Part shown: positions 38,237-46,105 of the stretch, one piece after another
Numbering within the stretch: the first letter of the stretch is position 1
Layout of the letters: the number at the start of each line of letters is the position of its first letter
Assembly (NCBI GenBank): GCA_027490725.1
Contig: JAIXXN010000003.1
Location: 1 to 64,000, forward strand
Direction: 5' to 3'
DNA length: 64,000 nt
DNA from: Oxalobacteraceae bacterium
Lineage (GTDB): Bacteria; Pseudomonadota; Gammaproteobacteria; Burkholderiales; Burkholderiaceae_D
Notes under the pieces: model-generated
The model's input: the letters and a program-made list of their open reading frames with translations, nothing else
Databases searched by the model: none
Told to the model about the DNA's origin: nothing
Position numbers and translations under genes: made by a program

Positions 38237-39004
38237 CTATCCGGCGCTGCGGCTGGCAGCGTGCAGGCCGATCAGGACGATGTTGTCCACCACGCGGTAG
38301 GGCAGTTGCAGCATCGGCACAATAAATGGCGCGGCGCCGCCCGAGATGATGCATTCCACCGCCTGGTGACGCTGGTAGGCGTGTTCGATGGCGCCACTCT
38401 GCGCGGCCAGACAGCCGCTCAGGATGGCGTCGTCGGTATTGTCGGCAAATCCGTCTGGCAGCTTACCGTCTTGCGCAATTTGCGGCAACTGTGCCGTGTT
38501 GCGCGCCAGCGAACTGGCCATCAGACCCAGACCGGGCAGAATCATCCCGCCCAGGAAGTGACCATCGGCGCTGACCGCATCGATGGTGGTGGCGGTGCCG
38601 CAGTTGGCCACGATGACGGGCCGTCCCGGCGCCATTACGTGGGCTGCAATGGCCGCCGCGAAACGGTCGCAGCCCAGTTGCGCAGGATTGCGGTAGCCGT
38701 TGTGCAGCCCCGCCAGGGAGGGCTGCGAGGCAAACCAGCTGATGGTCTGTTCCGGCAGCAGCATGGCCGGGAAGGTGCGCTGCAGGACGTATTCGAGCTG
38801 GACGCGCAGGGCGTTGCCGGCGACATTGGCGACGATGATGCGATCCACGCCACGCTGGCCAACCGCGTCGTGCAGGTGCAGTTCCAGTTGCGGCAGGTCG
38901 GCATGGCTTACGGCGCCATGAGCGGCCCAGTCGCCCAGTGTCGCATCGCTCGCGACCAGCGCCCATTTCACCCGCGTGTTACCTGCGTCAATCAGTAGAA
39001 TCAT
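38237..39004 (-). CDS. coaX: Type III pantothenate kinase
   Basis: A 255-residue CoaX of the ASKHA fold: MILLIDAGNTRVKWAL at the N terminus, GCDRFAAAIAA and IVANCGTATTIDAV, then GGMILPGL. It phosphorylates pantothenate, the first step of coenzyme A synthesis, is not inhibited by acetyl-CoA and needs a monovalent cation. The start at 39004 lies one base after the birA stop. An in-frame extension upstream runs back into birA and is not supported by the family. Confidence 0.95.
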   Translation of the reverse strand: MILLIDAGNTRVKWALVASDATLGDWAAHGAVSHADLPQLELHLHDAVGQRGVDRIIVANVAGNALRVQLEYVLQRTFPAMLLPEQTISWFASQPSLAGLHNGYRNPAQLGCDRFAAAIAAHVMAPGRPVIVANCGTATTIDAVSADGHFLGGMILPGLGLMASSLARNTAQLPQIAQDGKLPDGFADNTDDAILSGCLAAQSGAIEHAYQRHQAVECIISGGAAPFIVPMLQLPYRVVDNIVLIGLHAASRSAG

Positions 39005-39005
39005 A

Positions 39006-39833
39006 TTAGTCCGGAGTACTTGCTTGAGAGTTGGCGGGCGTGGCGCCGGTGAGCGGTCGCAGGCGCAATGAGACATCGCCGGACAGGACGGCAACCCGCC
39101 CGGCATCGGTGTCCAGCAGCAGACGCCCGCTGGTGTCGACACCGGCGGCACGGCCCTGCTGCACAACCCGGTCCTGATCGAGAATCACGACCTCGCGCCC
39201 CTGCCACGCATGCAGCATGTTCCAGCGTTCGCAGAACGGCGCGAAGCCGGTATCGTCAAATTCGGCCAGTACGGCAGCGAGGCGACTGAGCAGAGTTGCC
39301 ATCAGCTGTGCGCGCGGCATCTGGGCCAGCCATGGTGCGGAGGCGACGGCGCGGTCGATCTGCGCTTCCAGCTGGTCCGGCATCAGCAGGTTGATACCAA
39401 CCCCGATCACGGCCCAGATGGCGCCATCGGTGTCGCTTCGGGCGCTGCGGGTTTCGACCAGTATGCCGGCCAGTTTGGCGTCATCGCGCAGCAGATCATT
39501 GGGCCATTTGATGCGCACTGCAACGCCAAGACTGTCCAGCGTTTCGGCCAGTGCCACGCCGACTGCCATCGGCAGACCGGAGATGTTATGCAGCGGGCCC
39601 TTGAAGCGCCAGGCCAGCGAAAACATCAGCGCTGCGCCGGGGGCAGACAGCCAGCTGCGACCGGCGCGGCCACGGCCTGCGGTCTGCTGGTGGGCGATAC
39701 GCAGTAGTGGTCCGTTCAGGGTGTCGATGCGCGCCAGCAGATCGGCATTGGTGGAGCCGGTCTGTTCGACGCATTCAATCGTGACATGGCTGGCGCTACT
39801 GGCGCAGGCCGCAAGAATGGCCGCTGGCGTCAT
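39006..39833 (-). CDS. birA: Biotin-[acetyl-CoA carboxylase] ligase
   Basis: A 275-residue biotin-protein ligase. It has QTAGRGRAGRSWLSAPG (biotinyl-AMP loop), IKWPNDLL and GVGINL, followed by a small C-terminal SH3-like domain. It attaches biotin to the carrier subunit of acetyl-CoA carboxylase. It lacks the N-terminal DNA-binding domain of E. coli BirA, so it should not repress biotin genes. The start overlaps the SDR gene (ATGA) and the end abuts coaX, an arrangement common in Burkholderiales. Confidence 0.93.
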   Translation of the reverse strand: MTPAAILAACASSASHVTIECVEQTGSTNADLLARIDTLNGPLLRIAHQQTAGRGRAGRSWLSAPGAALMFSLAWRFKGPLHNISGLPMAVGVALAETLDSLGVAVRIKWPNDLLRDDAKLAGILVETRSARSDTDGAIWAVIGVGINLLMPDQLEAQIDRAVASAPWLAQMPRAQLMATLLSRLAAVLAEFDDTGFAPFCERWNMLHAWQGREVVILDQDRVVQQGRAAGVDTSGRLLLDTDAGRVAVLSGDVSLRLRPLTGATPANSQASTPD

Positions 39834-40642
39834 GCGCCATCCTTGTTGGATGGATTGTGCTGGCGTGGTTTATGGGGCGCTTTGCCAAAGGCCAGATCGT
39901 AGAGCCAGTTGGGCAGCATGCGCAGCACTTTTGCCACGATGCCCATTTGCCATGGAATCACTCGGTAGCTGCTGCCGCTGGCGATGGTGCGGGCGGCCTG
40001 CACGGCAAATTTCTGCACCGGCATCAGGAACGGCATAGGGTAGGGATTGATCTGCGTCATCGGCGTGTCGATATAGCCGGGGCAGATGGTGACTACCCGG
40101 ATACCGTGCTGCTTGAGTTCCAGCCGCAGCGATTCGCAATAGCTGATCACGGCGGCTTTCGAGGCACTGTAGGCTTCCGCCCCGGGCAGGCCGCGGATAC
40201 CGGCAACGCTGCCGATGCCGACCAGACGGGCCGGCGTCGCCTGTGCCTTCATGGCCGGAATGAAGGGGGCGAAGGTGGCGGCAGTGGCGACCACGTTGGT
40301 GGCGATGACGGCTTCGAAGACCGGAATGTCTTCGGCGAATTCGCTCAGCGTGCCGACCGAAATGCCGGCATTGGCGATCACGATGTCGATGCCGCCGGCA
40401 TAGGCGAGGAAGTCCTGCGCGGCGGCGTCGATGGCCGCATGATCGCGCACATCGACCGCATAGGCGCGGTGTCGTTCCGGGTTGGGCAGGCTGGCGATCA
40501 GTTGATCGAGTACCGCGCTGCGGCGTGCTAGCAGGCCCAGTGTCGCGCCTTGCGCCGCATACTGGGCTGCCAGTGCTGCGCCGATGCCGCTGGAGGCGCC
40601 GGTGATAAAGACACGCTCGGCGCCGGCGCCCCGGATCGTCAT
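39830..40642 (-). CDS. SDR family oxidoreductase
   Basis: A 270-residue short-chain dehydrogenase. The nucleotide-binding motif is TGASSGIGAAL (about 15-25), followed by IANAGIS and the active YSASKAA (Tyr and Lys) with Ser in the GIGSVAG strand. Specificity for NAD or NADP, and the substrate, cannot be told. The C terminus has hydrophobic segments (PNWLYDLAFG) that resemble membrane-associated SDRs. It is tightly linked between dsbA and birA. Confidence 0.86.
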   Translation of the reverse strand: MTIRGAGAERVFITGASSGIGAALAAQYAAQGATLGLLARRSAVLDQLIASLPNPERHRAYAVDVRDHAAIDAAAQDFLAYAGGIDIVIANAGISVGTLSEFAEDIPVFEAVIATNVVATAATFAPFIPAMKAQATPARLVGIGSVAGIRGLPGAEAYSASKAAVISYCESLRLELKQHGIRVVTICPGYIDTPMTQINPYPMPFLMPVQKFAVQAARTIASGSSYRVIPWQMGIVAKVLRMLPNWLYDLAFGKAPHKPRQHNPSNKDGA

Positions 40643-40644
40643 GC

Positions 40645-41316
40645 TTATTTCTTTTCCGCTCTGGCTTTGGCAAGCAGGGCATCCATCACCTGCAGGGCCT
40701 GGGCATGTAACTGGGCTTCGGTAGTGGCGCTCTTGCTGCCTTCATTGGCCATGGTCGGCGAGGTGATGTACTTGCCGTCGATGGCGATCAGTGGCCACGA
40801 ATCGACGCCGTAGGCATCCATCATCGATACCGAGCGGCGCACACTGCCGGCTACGCCGAAGCCGCGATAGGTCTCGATGAATTTCTGCTTGTCGATACCC
40901 AGACGGGCGATGAAGTCGAATACCAGTTCATCGCGGTTCATGCGGTTGCGGTTGACGTGCATCTCGGTGAAGATCTTGCTGTGCAGGGTGTCATTGAACA
41001 GACCCATGGCCAGCAGCGTGAAGTACATTTTCTCCTGTGGCAGATCGGTGCCGGCGCGGGAAATATGCATGCGCTTGAAGACGATGTTGTCGCCCTGTTT
41101 TTTAAGCCATGCGCTCAGGTCTGGTTCAAAGGCGAAGCAGTGCGGGCAGGCGTAATCGAAAAACTCCAGTACTTCGATTTTTTTACCGCTGTCGACCGGC
41201 TGCTGGTTTGCCAGCGTGCGGTATTCGACGCCGTTTTTCGGCTCGGCCGGCGAAGCTGACGCCAGCGCCGCCACACTCAACATCAAAGCACCTGCAAGAA
41301 ATTTCATGAAACGCAT
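40645..41316 (-). CDS. dsbA: Thiol:disulfide interchange protein DsbA
   Basis: A 223-residue periplasmic thioredoxin-fold oxidase. The signal peptide ends near ASASPAEP (about 23). The active site is Cys-Pro-His-Cys in FFDYACPHCFAFEP. The cis-proline loop is DSWPLIAIDG. It introduces disulfides in exported proteins, and DsbB recharges it. The length fits the family. It follows the SPOR gene by 48 bases on the minus strand. Confidence 0.93.
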   Translation of the reverse strand: MRFMKFLAGALMLSVAALASASPAEPKNGVEYRTLANQQPVDSGKKIEVLEFFDYACPHCFAFEPDLSAWLKKQGDNIVFKRMHISRAGTDLPQEKMYFTLLAMGLFNDTLHSKIFTEMHVNRNRMNRDELVFDFIARLGIDKQKFIETYRGFGVAGSVRRSVSMMDAYGVDSWPLIAIDGKYITSPTMANEGSKSATTEAQLHAQALQVMDALLAKARAEKK

Positions 41317-41364
41317 ACCGATACTCCCGGGTTAGGTCTGATTTAGGACTGAATGAGGTCTGAC

Positions 41365-42096
41365 TTATTTCTGGTTACGCACAACGGCAACATCGATGCC
41401 GTTTTCGGAGAGCTTGCTGCGCACCCGGTTCATGGCTTCGACCTGATTGAACGGTCCCATACGCACGCGGTGCAGCACGCCGTTATCGGTAGCGCGGTCC
41501 GAGAGGTTGGCTTCGAAGCCCAGCAGCGCCAGTTTGGCGCGTGCGCTCTCTGCATCGCTCACTTCTCGGAAGGCACCGATTTGCAGATAGTAGATGTATT
41601 TTTCATCGCTGCCGTCAGGTGCTGCCTTGGCTGCCGCAGCGGTTGCCACGGTTGCTGGAACTGGCGTGACGTTGGCGGCCGCCGGTGGCGCTGCTACTTT
41701 GCTCTTGTCTGCCAGCGGCGGCTGGACCGCTGCCGGTGCGGCGGGTGCTGCCGGAGCAGCAGGAGCTACCACGCCCTGTATCTTGTCGACTACGTTCTGT
41801 AGCGGATCGGCGGCCGGCGCTTTCGGTGCATCGCGCGAGAAATCACGCGCCGCTTCGCGCGCCGCTTCCTTGTTGCCGTACATCGGTTTGTTCGGATCGG
41901 CGCTCTGTCCCGCCGTCGGTTCCGCGGCCTTGCTGCTGCGTCCCTTGTCGGTGAACGGCGTCGAACCTTTGTTAATGACCAGCGCCACCACGACAGCAAT
42001 CGACAGGCCGATTACCAGACCGATGACGATGCCGATGATGGTGTTGCCGCGCTGACGCGCAGGAGCAGGGAAGCGGAAATTCTCGGGACGGGACAT
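41365..42096 (-). CDS. SPOR-domain protein, FtsN-like
   Basis: A 243-residue protein: a short cytosolic segment, one membrane helix (about 18-42), an Ala/Pro-rich periplasmic linker (about 100-165) and a C-terminal SPOR domain (about 169-240; YYLQIGAFREVSDAESARAKL). This layout is that of FtsN and related division proteins of betaproteobacteria. It may help trigger septal peptidoglycan synthesis. It follows argS by nine bases and is therefore probably in the argS transcript. Confidence 0.82.
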   Translation of the reverse strand: MSRPENFRFPAPARQRGNTIIGIVIGLVIGLSIAVVVALVINKGSTPFTDKGRSSKAAEPTAGQSADPNKPMYGNKEAAREAARDFSRDAPKAPAADPLQNVVDKIQGVVAPAAPAAPAAPAAVQPPLADKSKVAAPPAAANVTPVPATVATAAAAKAAPDGSDEKYIYYLQIGAFREVSDAESARAKLALLGFEANLSDRATDNGVLHRVRMGPFNQVEAMNRVRSKLSENGIDVAVVRNQK

Positions 42097-42105
42097 GCTT
42101 GGTCC

Positions 42106-43815
42106 TTACATCTTGTTAGGAGCCGACACACCGATCAGTGCCAGACCGTTGCGCAGCACCTGACGGGTCGCCACCATCAGGGCGATCCGGGCGCTCTTCA
42201 AGGCGGCGTCGTCGACCAGCACGCGCTCTGCGAAGTAGAAGCTGTGCAGGTTGGCGGCCAGATCGCGCAGGTAGAACGCGATCTGGTGCGGGCCGAGTTC
42301 ATTCTGGGCGCGCGCCAGCGTTTCAGGGTAGGCCGCCAGCGTCGCCAGCAGCGCCGCTTCGGTCGGTGCCGTCAGTGGCGACAGATCGACACTGGCCAGC
42401 GACGCTTCGTCGCCAGTCCACTGTTCCAGCATGCGGCAGATACGCGCGTGGGCGTACTGCACGTAATACACCGGATTCTCGTCCGAGGTTTTCAGTGCCA
42501 CGTCGACGTCGAACACGAACTCGGTGTCGGCCTTGCGGGAAATCAGGAAGAAGCGCACGGCATCGCGGCCTTTTTCGATATCGCCACCGCCCGACCATTC
42601 GATCAGATCACGCACCGTCACATACGAACCGGCGCGCTTGGAAATTTTCACTTCCTCGCCGCCCTTCATCACAGTGACCATTTTGTGCAGAACGTAGTCC
42701 GGGAAGCCTTGCGGAATGCCGACGTTGACTGCCTGCAGACCGGCGCGCACGCGCGCAATGGTGCCGTGGTGGTCGGAACCCTGTACGTTGATCGCCTGGG
42801 TGTAGCCACGCTGGAATTTGACGATGTGGTAGGCCACGTCCGGCACGAAGTAGGTGTAAGTACCATCCTTCTTGCGCATTACGCGGTTCTTGTCGTCGCC
42901 GTAGTCTTCGGTTTTCAGCCACAGCGCGCCGTCTTCTTCGTAGGTTTTGCCGGATTTGTTGAGCATATCGACGGCGGCGTCGACCTTGCCGTCCGAGTAC
43001 AGCGACGATTCGAGGTAGTAGTTATCGAACTTCACGCCGAAGGCCTGCAGGTCGATATCCTGCTCGTTACGCAGATAGGTCACGGCGAACTGGCGGATCG
43101 AATCGATGTCTTCCACGTCGCCGGACGCGGTGGCCGGTGCGCCGTCGGAAGCCGAAACGGTTTTCTTGAGCAGGAAGTCGGCGGCGATATCGGCAATGTA
43201 GTCGCCGTTGTAGGCCGATTCCGGCCAGGCTGCGTCGCCCGGTTTGTGGCCGCGCAGGCGCGCCTGTACCGAGTTGGCCAGTGTCTGGATCTGTACCCCT
43301 GCGTCGTTATAGTAGAACTCGCGGGTCACGTCGTAGCCTTGCGACTGGAACAGCGACGACAGCGCGTCGCCCAGCGCGGCCTGACGGCCGTGGCCTACGT
43401 GCAGCGGGCCGGTCGGGTTGGCGGAAACGAATTCGATGATGACTTTTTTACCGGCACTGGTGCTGGCGCTACCGAAAGCGGCGCCCTGTTCCAGCACAGC
43501 TTTGACCACGGCCTGTTTGGCAGCGGCGCTGACGCGCAGATTGATGAAGCCGGGACCGGCGATATCGGCCGATTCCACCAGCCCTTGTGCTGCCGGATTG
43601 TCCAGCAGGGCCTGCACCACTTTGGTGGCCAGTTCGCGCGGGTTCATTTTCAGCTGTTTAGCCAGTTGCATGGCGATGTTACAGGCGATGTCGCCGTGTG
43701 ACGGATCGCGCGGGCGCTCCAGAACCACGTTGGCAACGACGTCGGTGCCGGCCAGCAGAGGGGCCAGGGCGGACTGGAACAGGGCGGAAATATCTTGTTT
43801 TTGTTGGGCGAGCAT
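42106..43815 (-). CDS. argS: Arginyl-tRNA synthetase
   Basis: A 569-residue class I synthetase. The HIGH-type motif is [12 protein letters not shown] inside [12 protein letters not shown]. The family-typical lack of a clear KMSKS is seen, with [12 protein letters not shown] in its place. The C-terminal DALR anticodon-binding domain is present. It charges tRNA(Arg). The start at 43815 (MLAQQKQDI) matches the family better than an ATG nine codons upstream. It is the first gene of a minus-strand run with a good promoter. Confidence 0.95.
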   Translation of the reverse strand: MLAQQKQDISALFQSALAPLLAGTDVVANVVLERPRDPSHGDIACNIAMQLAKQLKMNPRELATKVVQALLDNPAAQGLVESADIAGPGFINLRVSAAAKQAVVKAVLEQGAAFGSASTSAGKKVIIEFVSANPTGPLHVGHGRQAALGDALSSLFQSQGYDVTREFYYNDAGVQIQTLANSVQARLRGHKPGDAAWPESAYNGDYIADIAADFLLKKTVSASDGAPATASGDVEDIDSIRQFAVTYLRNEQDIDLQAFGVKFDNYYLESSLYSDGKVDAAVDMLNKSGKTYEEDGALWLKTEDYGDDKNRVMRKKDGTYTYFVPDVAYHIVKFQRGYTQAINVQGSDHHGTIARVRAGLQAVNVGIPQGFPDYVLHKMVTVMKGGEEVKISKRAGSYVTVRDLIEWSGGGDIEKGRDAVRFFLISRKADTEFVFDVDVALKTSDENPVYYVQYAHARICRMLEQWTGDEASLASVDLSPLTAPTEAALLATLAAYPETLARAQNELGPHQIAFYLRDLAANLHSFYFAERVLVDDAALKSARIALMVATRQVLRNGLALIGVSAPNKM

Positions 43816-43865
43816 GGGCAGTGGGGCGGTCGAGCCGCGCAATAGGTCAATCCAGAAGCGAAAAC

Positions 43866-43887
43866 GGCCGGTACGCTGGCACCGGCC
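43866..43887 (-). promoter_or_regulatory. Hairpin in the argS leader
   Basis: In the transcript from the argS promoter, GGCCGGT and ACCGGCC form a 7-bp stem with an eight-base loop, 51 bases before the ATG, followed by GTTTTCGC. It resembles a weak attenuator, or may be a leader stabiliser. Confidence 0.4.
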
Positions 43888-43898
43888 AAACAGCGGTA

Positions 43899-43927
43899 AT
43901 TATACTGGTTTGCCGACGGTGGGTCAC
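43899..43927 (-). promoter_or_regulatory. Sigma-70 promoter of argS
   Basis: On the minus strand GTGACC (43927-43922), a 17-base spacer and a perfect TATAAT (43904-43899) precede the argS start by about 84 bases. Confidence 0.6.
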
Positions 43928-44003
43928 CGCAGCGGGGCCGCAGCGCAGCCAGAACATAGCCCGAATGCACTGCAAGCGCATCGCCACGGCCGAGGCACTG
44001 CTG

Positions 44004-44009
44004 TATACT
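44004..44009 (+). promoter_or_regulatory. Candidate -10 element of rsmB
   Basis: TATACT, about 50 bases before the rsmB ATG. The expected -35 position (TCGCCA) is a poor match, so support rests on the -10 alone. Confidence 0.3.
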
Positions 44010-44058
44010 GCGCGATTACTGCATGAATACTCCTGCCGGCCCACTCTGGAATTAGCAT

Positions 44059-45462
44059 ATGAACAAGCGTCCTACGCTCTCGATCAAGTCCCCCGCCAAG
44101 GCGGCAGCACCCAAGCTGCGTGCCAGCCATGCGCGCGAACTGAAACCGGCGTTGCAGACCAGCTTCCAGACTGCCCTGAAACCTGATTCGCTGGCGTATA
44201 GCCTGATCGGCGCGGCGCAGGCAGTGGCGCAGGTACGCACCGGCACCAATCTGCCGCAGGCGCTGGCGCAGCTGTGGGCGCGTAGCGATGCCAGCCCGCA
44301 GGCACGCGGCGCGATGCAGGATATCGCCTACCGCTGCATGCGTCAGCTGGGCCAGAGCGAAGCGCTGATCGCCCAGATGGCGCCGAAAGCACCGGATCCG
44401 CTGGTGGCCGCGTTGCTGGCCTGCGCGCTGGCGCTGATGACGGCGCCGGATGCGGTGCAGCCTTACGAAGAATTTACGGTGGTCGACCAGACCGTGACGG
44501 CGGCCGACGCCCATCCCGACACGGCGCGCGCCAAAGGCATGGTGAATGCGGTGCTGCGGCGCTTCCTGCGCGAGCGCAAGGCGCTGCTGGAAACGGCCTT
44601 GTTGCAGCCAGTGGCGCAGTGGAATTACCCGCAGTGGTGGATCGATGCGGCGCGTGCTGCCTGGCCGCAGGACTGGCAAGCGATTCTGCAGGCCGGGAAT
44701 GGCGCGCCGCCGCTGACTTTGCGTATCAATGCGCGCAAGACCACGCTGGAACAGTATCTGGCGCGCCTGCAGGAGGCTGGTATGGCGGCCAGCGCGATTG
44801 GGCCGTGCGCGGTGCGGCTGGAAAAACCGGTCGGCGTGCAACTGATCCCCGGCTTTGCCGAAGGGCTGGTGTCGGTACAGGATGCTGGCGCCCAGTTGGC
44901 AGCGCCACTGCTCGATGTGCAGGATGGCATGCGGGTACTGGATGCCTGCGCTGCGCCGGGCGGCAAAACCTGCCATATTCTGGAGCTGGCCGACGCCCAT
45001 GTGACGGCGCTGGACGCCGACGCCAAGCGGCTGGCGCGGGTCGGCGAGAATCTGGAACGTTTGCAGCTCAAGGCGACCCTGCGTACCGCCGACGCCCAGA
45101 GCGCCGGCTGGTGGGATGGCAAACCGTTCGACCGGATTCTGGCCGATGTGCCGTGTACCGCGTCCGGCATCGTGCGCCGTCACCCCGATATCCGCTGGTT
45201 ACGTCGCAAGGGCGACACGCTCCAACTAGCAACACTTTCCGCCAAAATCCTCGACAACCTTTGGCAGATGCTGGCACCGGGTGGTAAATTGCTATTCGTG
45301 ACCTGCTCGCTCTGGCCACAGGAATCCGAGGCGCAGGCGGCCGCCTTCGCGGTGCGGCATCAGGCGCTGCGACTCGATGCTCCCGGTCAGTTGCTGCCCG
45401 GTGCTGCGGCAGGACTCGATCAGGATGGTTTGTTCTACGCGCTGTTCCAGAAAAATGCGTAG
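44059..45462 (+). CDS. rsmB: 16S rRNA (cytosine-967-C5)-methyltransferase
   Basis: A 467-residue enzyme. An N-terminal NusB-like RNA-binding domain (about 50-185) is followed by a Rossmann methyltransferase domain with LDACAAPGGKTCHILEL (SAM motif I), DVPCTASGIVRRHPDIRW (catalytic Cys motif IV) and FVTCSLWPQE (Cys motif VI). It methylates C967 of 16S rRNA. The gene heads a run with DUF4390, the NtrY-like kinase and its regulator, an order common in betaproteobacteria. Confidence 0.94.
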   Translation: MNKRPTLSIKSPAKAAAPKLRASHARELKPALQTSFQTALKPDSLAYSLIGAAQAVAQVRTGTNLPQALAQLWARSDASPQARGAMQDIAYRCMRQLGQSEALIAQMAPKAPDPLVAALLACALALMTAPDAVQPYEEFTVVDQTVTAADAHPDTARAKGMVNAVLRRFLRERKALLETALLQPVAQWNYPQWWIDAARAAWPQDWQAILQAGNGAPPLTLRINARKTTLEQYLARLQEAGMAASAIGPCAVRLEKPVGVQLIPGFAEGLVSVQDAGAQLAAPLLDVQDGMRVLDACAAPGGKTCHILELADAHVTALDADAKRLARVGENLERLQLKATLRTADAQSAGWWDGKPFDRILADVPCTASGIVRRHPDIRWLRRKGDTLQLATLSAKILDNLWQMLAPGGKLLFVTCSLWPQESEAQAAAFAVRHQALRLDAPGQLLPGAAAGLDQDGLFYALFQKNA

Positions 45463-45532
45463 TTCTACCGTCCTTTCCTGCTACCATTTCTTTTCTCACC
45501 GCTCGACCCACCTACCAAGTACCGGCCACGAC

Positions 45533-46105
45533 GTGACACGACGAGTTCTTCGCCTGCTGATCGCCCAACTTCTGCTGATACTGGCGTGCGTCCTGCCGCA
45601 GGCAGCGCATGCCGAAGGGGTGGAGATTCGCCGCGCAGCCGTCGAGGCGGGCGAGCAAGGTTATCGCCTGAATGCCCGCTACGGCTTCGAGCTCAGCAAC
45701 GATATGGAAGACACCCTGCAGCACGGCGTGTCGCTGTACTTCACCACCGAGGTGGAATTTACCCGCCCGCGCTGGTACTGGTTCGATGAAAAAGCGATTG
45801 TGGCGCGCCAGACCATTGTGCTCGGCTACAACGTTCTGACCCGCAAATACAGCGTGAATATCGCTGGTAGCTTGACCCAGAATTACTCTTCCTCGCTGGA
45901 CGAAGCACTGTTGTCGATCCGCAATCCCAACCGCTGGGTGGTGGCGCCGCGCGGCGCCCTGAAAGTGGGCGAGAACTATAACGTCAAACTGAGCATGGGG
46001 CTGGACGCCAACTATATTTCCAAGCCGCTCAAGATTAGCGCCCTGAATAACAATGAATGGCGTTTGTCGTCGGATAAGAAAATCTTCCAGTACAGGGCCG
46101 AGTAA
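45533..46105 (+). CDS. DUF4390 family exported protein
   Basis: A 190-residue protein with a signal peptide (about 1-27, ending QAAHA) and a beta-rich body. A GTG start at 45533 fits the signal sequence best. In-frame starts further upstream lie inside rsmB and add a poor leader. The family has no known function. It is nearly always encoded just before the NtrY-like kinase in this group of bacteria, as here with zero bases between, which suggests that it modulates the kinase from the periplasm. That is only an inference. Confidence 0.85.
   Translation: MTRRVLRLLIAQLLLILACVLPQAAHAEGVEIRRAAVEAGEQGYRLNARYGFELSNDMEDTLQHGVSLYFTTEVEFTRPRWYWFDEKAIVARQTIVLGYNVLTRKYSVNIAGSLTQNYSSSLDEALLSIRNPNRWVVAPRGALKVGENYNVKLSMGLDANYISKPLKISALNNNEWRLSSDKKIFQYRAE

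Noticed and set aside
38237..39166. Extended CoaX start inside birA
   Set aside because: The 54 extra residues overlap birA and lack family similarity. The MILLIDAGNT start fits CoaX.
45377..45532. Upstream ATG starts for the DUF4390 gene
   Set aside because: They lie within rsmB or add a non-signal leader. The GTG at 45533 gives a clean signal peptide.
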